This document shows, one piece after another, positions 9,209 through 18,010 of a DNA stretch of 64,000 bases (position 1 is its first letter; each line of letters starts with the position of its first letter). The notes under the pieces were generated by a model that ran no database searches, was not told the origin of the DNA, and was given only the letters and a program-made list of their open reading frames with translations. Position numbers and translations under genes: made by a program. This stretch comes from Cyanobacteria bacterium SBLK (GTDB taxonomy: Bacteria; Cyanobacteriota; Cyanobacteriia; Cyanobacteriales; Spirulinaceae): the NCBI GenBank assembly GCA_017746715.1, contig JAGHZQ010000034.1, positions 166,081 through 230,080 on the forward strand. The letters run 5' to 3'.

Positions 9209-10243
9209 TTAATTGTCCGCGATCGAATCGCTAATAAAGGATAATAAATTATTTTGATTGAGAACGCGAAGTCCGTACAAACTGGTTAGACTGTCTGTTA
9301 ATTCATCTTTAAGATCGAGAATGACGAGAAGAGCGCGATCGGGACTAATGCCTAACGTTCCTCTAAATTTAGAATATTTTTCAATATGTGTTTGATAATC
9401 TCCAGTTTTGCATTCTATCCATAGAGGTTCGCCTTCAATCAAAAAGAGCATATCTAACTCAAAATCCTCTCCAGTTGCAAGGACGATTTGCGAATTGACG
9501 AGAAGCTGATATTGAACTGCTTGCGTTGCTAAAATTTCGACAATTTCTAATTTAATAAAACGCTCGAACCAGTTTCCATCAAAGAAACGCTTGATACTTC
9601 CTTCTTTAATGGTATTGGCATAGATAGTTTTATTATTGCGATGATAGCGATATTCTTTTAAAAATGCTCGCTCGAATAAAGTTTTAGCAAATTGAGTACA
9701 AGCACCAATTTCTTGAGGAGGATGAGAAGATAAATTGAGAGAAAAACTTTGGTTTTCATGATGATTGCGTTTGATTTTGAGATAAAGATATTTGACCAGA
9801 TCGTATTTACGACCGAGGAGAAGAGCAACATAATTAAAAACGCGATCGTCAGGAGCGGGTTTGTGATAGTTTTTGACTTCAATATTGCGATCTTTCAACC
9901 AGGCGATTGCGCGATCGCATTCCGGTTCTTCTAGTTCGATTTCTAGAGGAATTTGTAATTTTACGTTGTCTTTTTTCGCAGTTTTTATTTTGGGAGGTAA
10001 GTAATTTTCAACTGTTTTATAGTCGGGATCGAGTTGTTCGAGGATGCGATCGAGTTGAGTTTGCGTTTTTTCCCGCTCTCGTTCGACAATATTTCTAACT
10101 CTCAGGACAGATGCGCCTACTGTTATCCCCGCACCAAACCCGCATAATAAGGCAACTCTAGCAGGAACAAGTAGGGAAGCGGTCATCCCGATACCAATAC
10201 CCACTCCCGCAGCCCAAAAACTGTCGATCGCTCTCTCGCGCAT
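9209..10243 (-). CDS. Membrane-anchored PD-(D/E)XK nuclease-like protein
   Basis: 344 aa. Residues about 10-47 form a Gly-rich hydrophobic hairpin (VGIGIGMTASLLVPA and ALLCGFGAGITVGASVL), probably two membrane segments. A charged coiled coil (NIVEREREKTQTQLDRILEQL) and a middle domain with unclear identity follow. The C-terminal domain carries a PD-(D/E)XK pattern: Asp264 in FELDMLFLI, then Glu277 and Lys279 in LWIECKTGDYQ. This arrangement resembles the nuclease end of DUF1887 (Card1/Can2-type) proteins. No CARF domain is recognisable, so I do not assign it to that family. Active-site residues look intact. The location near XisH/XisI and decayed ORFs is that of an accessory or defence-like locus. 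Confidence 0.65.
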   Translation of the reverse strand: MRERAIDSFWAAGVGIGIGMTASLLVPARVALLCGFGAGITVGASVLRVRNIVEREREKTQTQLDRILEQLDPDYKTVENYLPPKIKTAKKDNVKLQIPLEIELEEPECDRAIAWLKDRNIEVKNYHKPAPDDRVFNYVALLLGRKYDLVKYLYLKIKRNHHENQSFSLNLSSHPPQEIGACTQFAKTLFERAFLKEYRYHRNNKTIYANTIKEGSIKRFFDGNWFERFIKLEIVEILATQAVQYQLLVNSQIVLATGEDFELDMLFLIEGEPLWIECKTGDYQTHIEKYSKFRGTLGISPDRALLVILDLKDELTDSLTSLYGLRVLNQNNLLSFISDSIADN

Positions 10244-10300
10244 AATCGATCTTGTTAAAACAACTCAATCTATTGTATCTGAGTTATTTGTGATTACTCG

Positions 10301-10972
10301 TTACTTTTTGCTCTCTAAATATCGTCGTGCGGCAAGGGCGATCGCAGGAGGGAAAATGCGATGTTCTTGTATTTGAATGCGGGCGTGCAGGGTATCCGAG
10401 GTATCCTCGGGTAAAATGGGGACGACAGCCTGTATGAGAATGGGACCGCTATCGACTTCAACGCAAGCTAAATGAACGGTACATCCCGTTACTTTTACCC
10501 CTGCTTTTAAGGCTTGTTCTACCGCTTTAACGCCGGGAAAACTGGGGAGTAAACTGGGGTGAATATTGATAACGCGATCGCGAAACGTGTCGAGTAAAGT
10601 TGATGTGACAATTCGCATCCAGCCTGCCATAATAACCCAATCGGCTGCATATTCTTGTAAAGTTTCCACAATGGCGCGATCCAATTCTTCCCGACTTTTG
10701 TAATGTTTGTGATTTAAAAGCACGGCGGGAATACCGAGATTTTTTGCTCGTTCTGCGGCTTTGGCTTTGGGTTTATTGTAGATGAGAACTTGAATTTTAG
10801 CATTGAGTTGTCCTGCTTCAATGGCTTTGGCGATCGCTTCAAAATTGCTCCCGCTTCCAGATGCTAAAACCCCTAAATTTAAAGTTTGTTCGAGTTTGAT
10901 TTCTTCGGGGACAATAGGAGGAGAAATTAAAGCTGGCGTGTTTTGAAAATCTGTGAATGCTGTTTTTACCAT
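10301..10972 (-). CDS. purN: Phosphoribosylglycinamide formyltransferase (GART)
   Basis: Transfers a formyl group from 10-formyl-tetrahydrofolate to GAR, the third step of purine synthesis. The N-terminal binding loop is LGVLASGSGSNFEAI. The folate-site segment contains VIMAGWMRI and the catalytic region INIHPSLLPSFPG, then a GCTVHLACVEVDSGPI segment with the conserved Asp. The 223-aa length includes an N-terminal extension of about 25 residues before the fold, common in cyanobacteria. It is monocistronic by appearance, with no other purine gene nearby. Confidence 0.95.
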   Translation of the reverse strand: MVKTAFTDFQNTPALISPPIVPEEIKLEQTLNLGVLASGSGSNFEAIAKAIEAGQLNAKIQVLIYNKPKAKAAERAKNLGIPAVLLNHKHYKSREELDRAIVETLQEYAADWVIMAGWMRIVTSTLLDTFRDRVINIHPSLLPSFPGVKAVEQALKAGVKVTGCTVHLACVEVDSGPILIQAVVPILPEDTSDTLHARIQIQEHRIFPPAIALAARRYLESKK

Positions 10973-11095
10973 AGGAACTTGAATAAGTTGAGTTCAGTCG
11001 AGTATGCTAAGCATACAAAGAAATCCTGCGTTTCTTAAGTACATTATGATAACCGAATCACGATACCATAAAGAAGATTAACAGAAAAGATTAAG

Positions 11096-11251
11096 ATGAG
11101 CGATCGCACTGTCCCATCACAAACTTCAGGAGGTATTCCACTCGGTACTCCAAGTCAAATTAGAGATAATGATGACGAGGATATGAAGCGATCGCTAAGA
11201 CGGGAACTTGATATTGCTTCGGCTTTTAAGCAGAAATTCGCCGATTCATAA
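11096..11251 (+). CDS. Hypothetical small protein (51 aa)
   Basis: A short ORF from ATG 11096 to TAA 11251. The product is charged and soluble: MSDRTVPSQTSGGIPLGTP, then an acidic patch RDNDDED and a basic helix KRSLRRELDIASAFKQKFAD. I do not recognise it. It lies opposite purN, and its last 26 bases overlap the 3' end of the convergent membrane-protein gene at 11226. There is no good ribosome-binding site upstream (AGAAAAGATTAAG). The balanced composition makes it more likely real than random, but support is limited. Confidence 0.4.
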   Translation: MSDRTVPSQTSGGIPLGTPSQIRDNDDEDMKRSLRRELDIASAFKQKFADS

Positions 11252-12179
11252 ACGCGATCGCTAGAAAAATAACGCCCAATAATACACCAACTCCAGAGAG
11301 AAAAAGAATGCGCTCGATAATGGAAGCATGCGCGACGATCGCGGTTTGTAAAAGTAAATTTCCGGCGGCAGGATCTTCTTGAACGATGGTACTATTGAGT
11401 TGAGTTTGTATCCCATTCAAAGAGGGCGATCGCGCCCCCAAAGTTAACAGCACGACTAGAATTGTACTGGGAAGCCATGTAAAACCAAGTACGAATAAAC
11501 CATTTCGCCAACGAGGAGAGGCGATCGCGAGAATAAAGATAGAAAGCAGCAAAATTAACCCATAACTAAGACGAGGAATTAAAGTTGCGATTGAAAAGAA
11601 TTGTCGGATATTGGCAAGGTTATTGTAATCGAGTTCGATATCTTCTTCTGTAATTGTCAGTTGCTCGGATATGCCACCAGGTAATTGAGAGGAGTTTAAT
11701 TGCGATGGATCGATCGGAGGAGGTGTAGGAGGATTACCGGGAGGTAAAATAGGAGGTGTATTATTGTTTTCTGTCGGTAAATTTGAAATATTCGGATTGA
11801 GACTGTTGGCAATATTGGTTAAATCAATGGTAAACTCTACCCGATCTTTGCGACCGTGAAAATAATTAAAATGAGCATCGAGAACCGTTTCAAATAGATT
11901 TTGCACGAAATCATCGGGAAGAGATTGAGCAATCGCCGTGAAAATTTGGCGATTATTCCCGAGCGGAAGATTCTCCAACTGCGGGATCGCGTCTTGCAAC
12001 TTTTCTTGCAACGCAGCAGCAAGAAATTCATCGTAAGCATTGCTCTCGTTAAACCAAGTTTTTACAGTTTGAACGTTGGTAATTTGTTGTACGATCGCCG
12101 TAGCGGGTAAAAAAAAGATTAGTGCGATCGCGAGAATTAAAGCCAATAAAATCGAGAAAAACCAGCGCAATGCTTTCAT
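11226..12179 (-). CDS. Membrane protein with Pro-rich extracytoplasmic domain
   Basis: Unrecognised 317-aa protein. An N-terminal hydrophobic segment (about residues 6-30, FFSILLALILAIALIFFLP) is followed by a large hydrophilic, probably periplasmic domain. A Pro-rich linker (PPILPPGNPPTPPPIDP) comes near residues 140-160. Three more membrane helices follow (LSYGLILLLSIFILAIA, then FTWLPSTILVVLLTLG, and near the C-terminus LSGVGVLLGVIFLAIAF). The layout resembles conserved cyanobacterial and actinobacterial integral membrane proteins of unknown role. It is divergent from murT with a spacer of about 140 bp. Confidence 0.75.
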   Translation of the reverse strand: MKALRWFFSILLALILAIALIFFLPATAIVQQITNVQTVKTWFNESNAYDEFLAAALQEKLQDAIPQLENLPLGNNRQIFTAIAQSLPDDFVQNLFETVLDAHFNYFHGRKDRVEFTIDLTNIANSLNPNISNLPTENNNTPPILPPGNPPTPPPIDPSQLNSSQLPGGISEQLTITEEDIELDYNNLANIRQFFSIATLIPRLSYGLILLLSIFILAIASPRWRNGLFVLGFTWLPSTILVVLLTLGARSPSLNGIQTQLNSTIVQEDPAAGNLLLQTAIVAHASIIERILFLSGVGVLLGVIFLAIAFMNRRISA

Positions 12180-12320
12180 CGGATTGGGTCTGCTTGAATG
12201 AGCCAGTGTCAGTCTATCGTAAACGCATCACGATCGAAATACCTGTGGCGATCGCAAAATTTATTGATAATCGCTCCTCAATGGTTGATAATTGGGGTTG
12301 GCTTGTTAATAACCGAACGC

Positions 12321-13667
12321 ATGAACGTATTCGATCGCATTCGCCTAGGACTGGCAGTAGGGGTTGCCAAAACCGTTACGGCTATAGTCAAAGGTTTAAA
12401 ATTAGGAGCGGCTAGCGTGCTTCCGGGAGAGGTTTCTCGGCGCATTCACCCTCGTTTATTACCGCTACTCTTCGAGCAAGTCAAACAGGGAGTAATTCTC
12501 ATTGTCGGGACGAATGGGAAAACAACCACCTCTCTTTTATTGCGAAAAATCTTAGAGGATTGCGGTGCAAAAGTGACCCATAATGCAACGGGAGCCAACT
12601 TAATTAACGGTTTAATTACGGCACTTTTAGCCGATACCAATTTAGTCGGACAATTAAAAACAGATTATGCTATTTTAGAAGTGGATGAAAATATTTTACC
12701 TCTGCTTCTTAAAAATTGTCGTCCTCGCTATATTTTGGGTTTGAATTTGTTTCGCGATCAGTTGGATCGCTATGGGGAAGTCGATACGATTAGTTTTCGC
12801 TGGAAACAAGCGATCGCGCCTCTTCCTCAAAACACTACAGTTATCCTCAATGCAGACGATCCCACCCTCTCTTATTTAGGACAAAATTTATCTCAAAAAG
12901 TCCTCTTTTTTGGTTTAAACGAACCCGATCGCTATCTCGAAGAAATTCCTCATGCTGTCGATTCAATTTACTGTCCCAGTTGCGGTCATCTTTTAAATTA
13001 TCAAGGGGTTTATCTTTCTCATCTTGGCGATTACAGTTGCCCGAAATGCGGTTTTGAAAAGAGTAAAACTTCGATTGACAGTCAAGAATGGGGTCAAATT
13101 CTCATTGGAATTTATAATAAGTATAACACGCTCGCCGCTGGATTATTAGCGCAAGAAATTGGGATTTCTCGAAATAATATTAACGCTACCATTCAAAATT
13201 TTCGAGCAGCTTTTGGACGAGCAGAAGAATTAACGGTAAAAGGCAAACACGTCCGTATTTTACTCTCTAAAAATCCCGTGGGAATGAATGAAACTATCCG
13301 CGCCGTTAACGATATCAAAATGCAGGGTCACTCCTCAACAACTTTGATCGTTCTTAACGATCGCATTCCCGATGGTACGGATGTGTCTTGGATTTGGGAT
13401 GTCGATACGGAAAAATTAGTCCATTTAGGAGGAACGATTGTTGTCAGTGGCGATCGCGTTTACGATATGGCATTGCGCCTCAAATACAGCCAAAACAGCC
13501 AAGAAATAAACGCGAAACCATTATATCTTATCGTTAAAGAAGATTTACAAGAAGCTATTCAAGCGGCTTTAGAAAACAGCCCGAGTGAGGAAACTTTGCA
13601 TATTCTTCCTACCTATTCGGCAATGTTAGAAGTACGGAAAATTCTGACGGGGAGAGAGATACTATAA
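12321..13667 (+). CDS. murT: MurT-like Mur ligase (lipid II isoglutaminyl synthase subunit)
   Basis: Mur-ligase-type ATPase of the MurT family, which with the glutaminase GatD amidates the alpha-carboxyl of D-Glu in lipid II. From the ATG at 12321 (MNVFDRIRLGLAV) it has 448 aa, close to known MurT. The ATP loop GTNGKTTT is at residues 63-70. The MurT-specific zinc ribbon is intact, with Cys218, Cys221, Cys240 and Cys243 (CPSC and CPKC). The C-terminal DUF1727 domain contains VGMNETIRAV and DVSWIWDVD. The frame is open to 12198, but those residues are not family-like. gatD normally sits next to murT. Here the next gene is a convergent phosphoesterase, 2 bases away. Confidence 0.9.
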   Translation: MNVFDRIRLGLAVGVAKTVTAIVKGLKLGAASVLPGEVSRRIHPRLLPLLFEQVKQGVILIVGTNGKTTTSLLLRKILEDCGAKVTHNATGANLINGLITALLADTNLVGQLKTDYAILEVDENILPLLLKNCRPRYILGLNLFRDQLDRYGEVDTISFRWKQAIAPLPQNTTVILNADDPTLSYLGQNLSQKVLFFGLNEPDRYLEEIPHAVDSIYCPSCGHLLNYQGVYLSHLGDYSCPKCGFEKSKTSIDSQEWGQILIGIYNKYNTLAAGLLAQEIGISRNNINATIQNFRAAFGRAEELTVKGKHVRILLSKNPVGMNETIRAVNDIKMQGHSSTTLIVLNDRIPDGTDVSWIWDVDTEKLVHLGGTIVVSGDRVYDMALRLKYSQNSQEINAKPLYLIVKEDLQEAIQAALENSPSEETLHILPTYSAMLEVRKILTGREIL

Positions 13668-13669
13668 AA

Positions 13670-14416
13670 TCAAATTTCTACGATCAATCCTGGGTCGAAT
13701 TTCGGGTTAAATTTTTGGGGATATCCGCGAGGATTGGAAATAATTCGCGTATTGCCGATATAATAATCAACAGAGTGGTGTAAATGTCCATGAACCCATA
13801 AATTCACATTAGATTTTACGATCGCCTCATCGAGATCGGATGCGTAAGCTGCTGTTAAAAGGTTTTGTAAATCGCGGGAAGGAATGGATTTCTTACTTGG
13901 TGCGTGATGGGTAATGGCAACAGTTTTAGAAGTTGCAATACGTGTAAAATTAGCTTGTAACCAAGCAAAAGATTTTTGATGAATCATTGCCGTATCTCGC
14001 GATCGCAGTCGAGAATATTGAGGAGATACGCGAATTTTGCGATAGTCATTCATTTTTTGCGTTGCCCGATATCCAGCACTTATCGGATCGCCGAATAGTC
14101 GGAAGTTTGTCCATAGGGTACAACCGAGAAAAGTAACATCATTGAAGATAAAGAGATCGTTCTCTAGAATTGAAACATTTGTTCTTGTTGCGATTTTTTT
14201 TAACCGCTCGATAAGTTTGGGATATGCCTGCGTATAATATTCGTGATTGCCTAAAATATAGAGAACAGGGCGATCTGTAACTTCTCGAACTGCCCATAAT
14301 AATCCCCTACAGCCAATATGAATATCTCCAGCCAGAATAATGATATCTGCATCTGTATCGGGGATGCGAAGATCTTGGAATTCTAAATGTAAGTCACTTA
14401 AAATCAAAATTTTCAT
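13670..14416 (-). CDS. Calcineurin-like metallophosphoesterase
   Basis: 248-aa metal-dependent phosphoesterase. The metal ligands of the fold are visible in order: D8-L-H10 (ILSDLHLEF), D31 (LAGDIHIG), N57-H58 (LGNHEYY), a later His in AITHHAPS, and WVHGHLHH near the C-terminus. The specificity is unknown: the family covers phosphodiesterases, nucleases and protein phosphatases. The start MKILILSDLH at ATG 14416 is canonical. It is convergent with murT, and the two stop codons are almost touching. Confidence 0.88.
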   Translation of the reverse strand: MKILILSDLHLEFQDLRIPDTDADIIILAGDIHIGCRGLLWAVREVTDRPVLYILGNHEYYTQAYPKLIERLKKIATRTNVSILENDLFIFNDVTFLGCTLWTNFRLFGDPISAGYRATQKMNDYRKIRVSPQYSRLRSRDTAMIHQKSFAWLQANFTRIATSKTVAITHHAPSKKSIPSRDLQNLLTAAYASDLDEAIVKSNVNLWVHGHLHHSVDYYIGNTRIISNPRGYPQKFNPKFDPGLIVEI

Positions 14417-14804
14417 GTTCTTTTTCGCGATCGTATTTTAAATCAATACCCTCAATCGCTTCTCACCTCTTAATACCTATATTGTACTCTATATATTTGC
14501 CTAACTCTTCCCTCCTCTGGGATAAAAAGTAGGTTCATTAGCTTAAAAGAATAAATAAGTTTTTAACCTTAACATAAATTTTATCAATAGTTTCTTGATT
14601 TTTTATTGGCAGATGAGTTCCCAAAAAGCTATCTTGAAAATAGCGAATGAACGAGTTTAGCGATGGTGAAAGGATTTCAATCGAGCAATGCTCTGGTGGC
14701 AGGAATGATTTCTCTCCCCCTCTTCCCTCCCATCTTAGCCCGTGCTCGTTTACCCCAGACAAGCCGTGCGACTTTTCCTACAGGCTGCATTTTAGACGAA
14801 GATA

Positions 14805-15014
14805 ATGCACTGGATTTTTTCGATCGAGACGCAGTGTACGAGTGCATCGAAGTTTGTGTCTGCTTATTCGGATAAATTTCAGCAGACTTATTCTCACGAA
14901 CAGTTTATCTCCCTTTTTGCCGCTTTAGAACGACGCGATCGCGAAGTACGTCTAGAGATCGGTAATTTCTTGAGAAATAATGTTCCAGGGTATTTGCAGC
15001 AAATCAGTCGCTAA
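14805..15014 (+). pseudogene. Small ORF, possibly the frameshifted 3' part of a decayed gene
   Basis: The 69-aa frame from ATG 14805 ends with convincing protein sequence: ASKFVSAYSDKFQQTYSHEQ, then SLFAALERRDREVRLEIG. Its first residues (MHWIFSIETQCTS) look like out-of-frame translation. The other frame from 14663 reads DEDNALDFFDRDAVYEC up to about 14845 and then deteriorates, so a single-base shift near 14840 could join the two. This suggests one gene of about 110 codons with a frameshift. I do not recognise the family. It lies 86 bp upstream of cheR on the same strand. Confidence 0.35.
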
Positions 15015-15100
15015 AATAGAACTAACGAGCCTTAATACGAGTGCATCTCCAACTTATTCTCTGTGCAACTTATTCTCTGTGGCAGACGAAAAGGAACTTC

Positions 15101-16582
15101 ATGTCCTCAAGACAAAAACTTAATCCCCTCCTCATTGAATCTTTTGTTCGCTTGATTGCCAAACGAACGGGATTGGAAATACAAGAACGCGATTGCAAAA
15201 TCTTGGAACGCGCCATTCAATCTCGCATGAAATCTCTTCACTTATCTGCGGTTAACTCTTATTATAATTGTTTGGCTGATGAAACCCAACAAAATTCGCA
15301 AGAATGGCAAACTTTAATTGGTCTATTAACCAATCCAGAAAGCTATTTTTTTCGCGATCGCGGCCAATTTTCTCTCCTCAAAGGCCATATCTTTCCAGAA
15401 CTGATCGAACGCCGCCAACAGGCAAAAACGTTGCGAGTATGGAGTGCGGGATGCTCTACTGGTGAAGAAGTTTATTCTTTGGCAATTTTACTCGAGGAAC
15501 TGTTACCGGATATCGATTGCTGGAATCTTTTTATTTTAGGAACGGATATTAACCTTATAACTTTACAAAAAGCACGGGAAGGACTTTATGGAAATTGGTC
15601 GTTTCGGAGTTCGGATACCGAACTTCAACAACAATATTTCCACGCAACCGATCGCGGTTATCTTCTACACGAGCGCATTCGCCGACGCGTACAGTTTCAC
15701 TACAGCAACTTAGCCGATCTATCCAGTTTTCCCTATAACGATCCAAATTATTTCGATTTGATTATCTGTCGCAACGTTTTTATCTACTTTTCCCAAACTG
15801 CAACGCAAAATGCCCTCATGAGTTTTTCACAATTGCTATCTTTTGATGGATATTTACTTACGGGTCACGCAGAATTATACGGACAGGATTTAACTTTATT
15901 TCAAAGCAAAATTTTTCCCGAATCAATTCTTTATCAAAAGAATGTTAGAAGACGAGAAAATGAGAAAGAAGTATTGCTAAAAGACGCGAATACCCCTCGG
16001 ATTGCTAACCCATCAATACGATTAAAGTCTTCTCGAGAGCGCGATCCAGAGATTTCTCTAAAACCAGAATTTAATGCTCTCCATGCTTCTCGCGATCGCC
16101 AAGATTATCTCTCTACTGCATCAATTCCTATTTGGGTTGAAGAGCAAAATCGAGTTTCACTGGAACAATGTCTTCAAGAAGCAGAAACATTATTCTTGCA
16201 AAAAGAGTATATCGCTGCAATTGCGAGGGCAAAATATGCCTTGAATTTAAAACCAAAGAGTTTTGATGCGTTTTACCTTTTAGCAAAAATTCATGCTAAT
16301 TCCGGGCAATATCAGCAGGCTATTAACTGTTGTCAAAAAGCATTGAAAATTGATGGATTTTCAGTTAATATTTATTATTTACTTGCCCAAATTTCCCGCG
16401 AATGTGGTAATTTTACTGAAGAAAAGAAATATTATAAAAAAATTGTTTATCTCGAACCGAATTCAATTGCAGCCTATCGCGAACTTGCTTATCTCTACCA
16501 TTGTGAAGGCGATCGCGATCGTGCCAATAAAATGTACTATACCGCTCTAGAACTGGAAAGACAAAGCACGAGTAAAGAGTAA
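15101..16582 (+). CDS. cheR: CheR-type chemoreceptor methyltransferase with C-terminal TPRs
   Basis: SAM-dependent protein-glutamate methyltransferase that methylates chemoreceptors. The start is the ATG at 15101 with AAGGAA upstream, giving 493 aa. The N-terminal helical CheR domain is at about residues 10-75. The catalytic domain carries TNPESYFFRD, the SAM motif LRVWSAGCSTGEEVYSLA and the GTDINLITLQKAREGLYG segment. The family motif FDLIICRNVFIYFS follows. After a variable linker (about 280-365) come TPR units (ARAKYALNLKPKSFDAFYLL and two more), as in CheR-TPR fusions of gliding or pilus-based systems. The double-CheW gene follows after 173 bp. No receptor or cheA is in view. Confidence 0.92.
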   Translation: MSSRQKLNPLLIESFVRLIAKRTGLEIQERDCKILERAIQSRMKSLHLSAVNSYYNCLADETQQNSQEWQTLIGLLTNPESYFFRDRGQFSLLKGHIFPELIERRQQAKTLRVWSAGCSTGEEVYSLAILLEELLPDIDCWNLFILGTDINLITLQKAREGLYGNWSFRSSDTELQQQYFHATDRGYLLHERIRRRVQFHYSNLADLSSFPYNDPNYFDLIICRNVFIYFSQTATQNALMSFSQLLSFDGYLLTGHAELYGQDLTLFQSKIFPESILYQKNVRRRENEKEVLLKDANTPRIANPSIRLKSSRERDPEISLKPEFNALHASRDRQDYLSTASIPIWVEEQNRVSLEQCLQEAETLFLQKEYIAAIARAKYALNLKPKSFDAFYLLAKIHANSGQYQQAINCCQKALKIDGFSVNIYYLLAQISRECGNFTEEKKYYKKIVYLEPNSIAAYRELAYLYHCEGDRDRANKMYYTALELERQSTSKE

Positions 16583-16755
16583 AAAGAACTCATGCCTAAC
16601 CCAGACCCATCTCCAACCCACACCCACTTCCCTTCTACATCCTCCTACTAGAGGAAAGAGAGAGAGCAAGAGAGGAGAGATCGGCAAACAACACTTCGAC
16701 TTCGCGGCTGCTGAGCCTGTCGAAGTACAGTGCAAGCAAACAACAAACAAAAAAT

Positions 16756-17826
16756 ATGCAAACTTATCTTACCTTTAACTTGGGTCAATCCACCTACGGT
16801 CTTGAAACAGAAGTTGTTGAAGAAATCTTTTTTCTTCCCGAAATTACTCCCATTCTCGATGCACCCCGAGAGATTGTCGGCTTAATTAATTTGCGGGGTA
16901 AAATTCTGCCAATTATCGATCTTTATTTACGCTTTGGCTATCATTCTCCTGAATATTCTTTAACAGATAGCATTATCGTTATTCATTGGCAAAATCGACG
17001 GATTGGTATTATTGCGAACCAAGTCTGTGAGGTTCGTCAATTTCCGACCGCAGAAATTGCGACCCACTTAGCATACGAAAGAGATGAAGAAACCGGGGCA
17101 GAATTGTCCTTGAAGAAAGGAATTGCTAAAATCGAAGAGAAGATTATTGTTTTACTCAATCCCGAATCTTTAGTTCTAACTGCAAAGCAAAACAGCGATC
17201 GCGACTCCGAAGGCATACTTAATTTAGATATTAACGAATTAGAAGAATTAAAAGGAGAAACAGAACAAAACTTACAATCCATTCGTATCTTTTATGACCA
17301 TGCAACGCGAGAAGAAAGACAAATTTTAAAAGAGCGAATGCTTGCTTTAATGCAGCAAAATGAATTGATTGACAAGCATCGATTTGTTCCTTTAACAGCG
17401 GTTAGATTAGGAAAAGAAACTTTTGGAATCGATCTAAAAATTGTGCGCGAGTTTACCGAAGTAGTCAAAATTACCCCCGTCCCTTGCTGTCCTCCTCATA
17501 TTGTAGGTAATATTAATTTACGAGGAGAAATCATTACCTTAATTGATATTTGTAACCTGTTAGAACTCCCATGGATCGAGCGATCTCTGCCAACCCAAGT
17601 GGTTATCGTCGATATTGATGGTTTAATTGCTGGCGTTGTAGTGGATGAGGTGTTTGACGTGCTTTTACTCGATCCTGCCGAAATATCTTCAGTGCCAACT
17701 GCCATCCAAGCAATCGACGATGAATATCTACAAGGAGCAACCATTTATCAAGAAAAGATGCTCGGATTGTTAAATTTAACTAAAATTGTCACCCAAGGTG
17801 GATTAGTTGTCGATGAAGCAATTTGA
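16756..17826 (+). CDS. Double CheW-domain coupling protein
   Basis: 356 aa made of two CheW domains, at about residues 1-140 and 205-350, joined by an acidic helical linker. Domain 1 has TFNLGQSTYGLETEVVEEIF and IVGLINLRGKILPIIDL. Domain 2 has AVRLGKETFGIDLKIVREF and IVGNINLRGEIITLIDI. The G-x-I/N-x-L-R-G-x-I pattern is the CheW hallmark in both copies. CheW links receptors to a CheA kinase. With the CheR-TPR gene upstream it probably serves a Pil-Chp-like or Che-like array whose other genes are elsewhere. A dispersed repeat begins 2 bases after its stop codon. Confidence 0.93.
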   Translation: MQTYLTFNLGQSTYGLETEVVEEIFFLPEITPILDAPREIVGLINLRGKILPIIDLYLRFGYHSPEYSLTDSIIVIHWQNRRIGIIANQVCEVRQFPTAEIATHLAYERDEETGAELSLKKGIAKIEEKIIVLLNPESLVLTAKQNSDRDSEGILNLDINELEELKGETEQNLQSIRIFYDHATREERQILKERMLALMQQNELIDKHRFVPLTAVRLGKETFGIDLKIVREFTEVVKITPVPCCPPHIVGNINLRGEIITLIDICNLLELPWIERSLPTQVVIVDIDGLIAGVVVDEVFDVLLLDPAEISSVPTAIQAIDDEYLQGATIYQEKMLGLLNLTKIVTQGGLVVDEAI

Positions 17827-17827
17827 A

Positions 17828-17954
17828 CAATTCAAAATTCAACAGGTTGGTTGGATCTGCTGAACTGCGGTGTGACTGGGGAATGCCGCTCGAGAGAGGG
17901 AAGGCGCACCAAGAGAACATTCAGCATCCCCCAACCTCAAAATTATCAATTCAA
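17828..17954. repeat. Dispersed repeat, copy 1
   Basis: Non-coding element directly after the cheW stop. The left end is CAATTCAAAATTCAACAGG and the right end is a near-complement (CCCCCAACCTCAAAATTATC then AATTCAA). The core contains CTGCGGTGTGAC and GGCGCACCAAGAGA, both found in the same order in copy 3 at 63033-63203. Copy 2 at 57808-57886 has only the two ends. The shared ends and core in unrelated spacers mark an interspersed repeat family. Confidence 0.6.
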
Positions 17955-18010
17955 AAAAGCGATCGCTATAGATTGGCGAAGGATTATTACAGCGATCGCG
18001 AACTGTTGTC

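Noticed and set aside
9209..10243. Assignment of the membrane nuclease-like protein to Card1/Can2
   Set aside because: Only the short C-terminal E-C-K region is similar; no CARF domain or CRISPR context is present.
12198..12320. N-terminal extension of murT
   Set aside because: The extra 41 residues are not MurT-like and the ATG at 12321 fits the family start.
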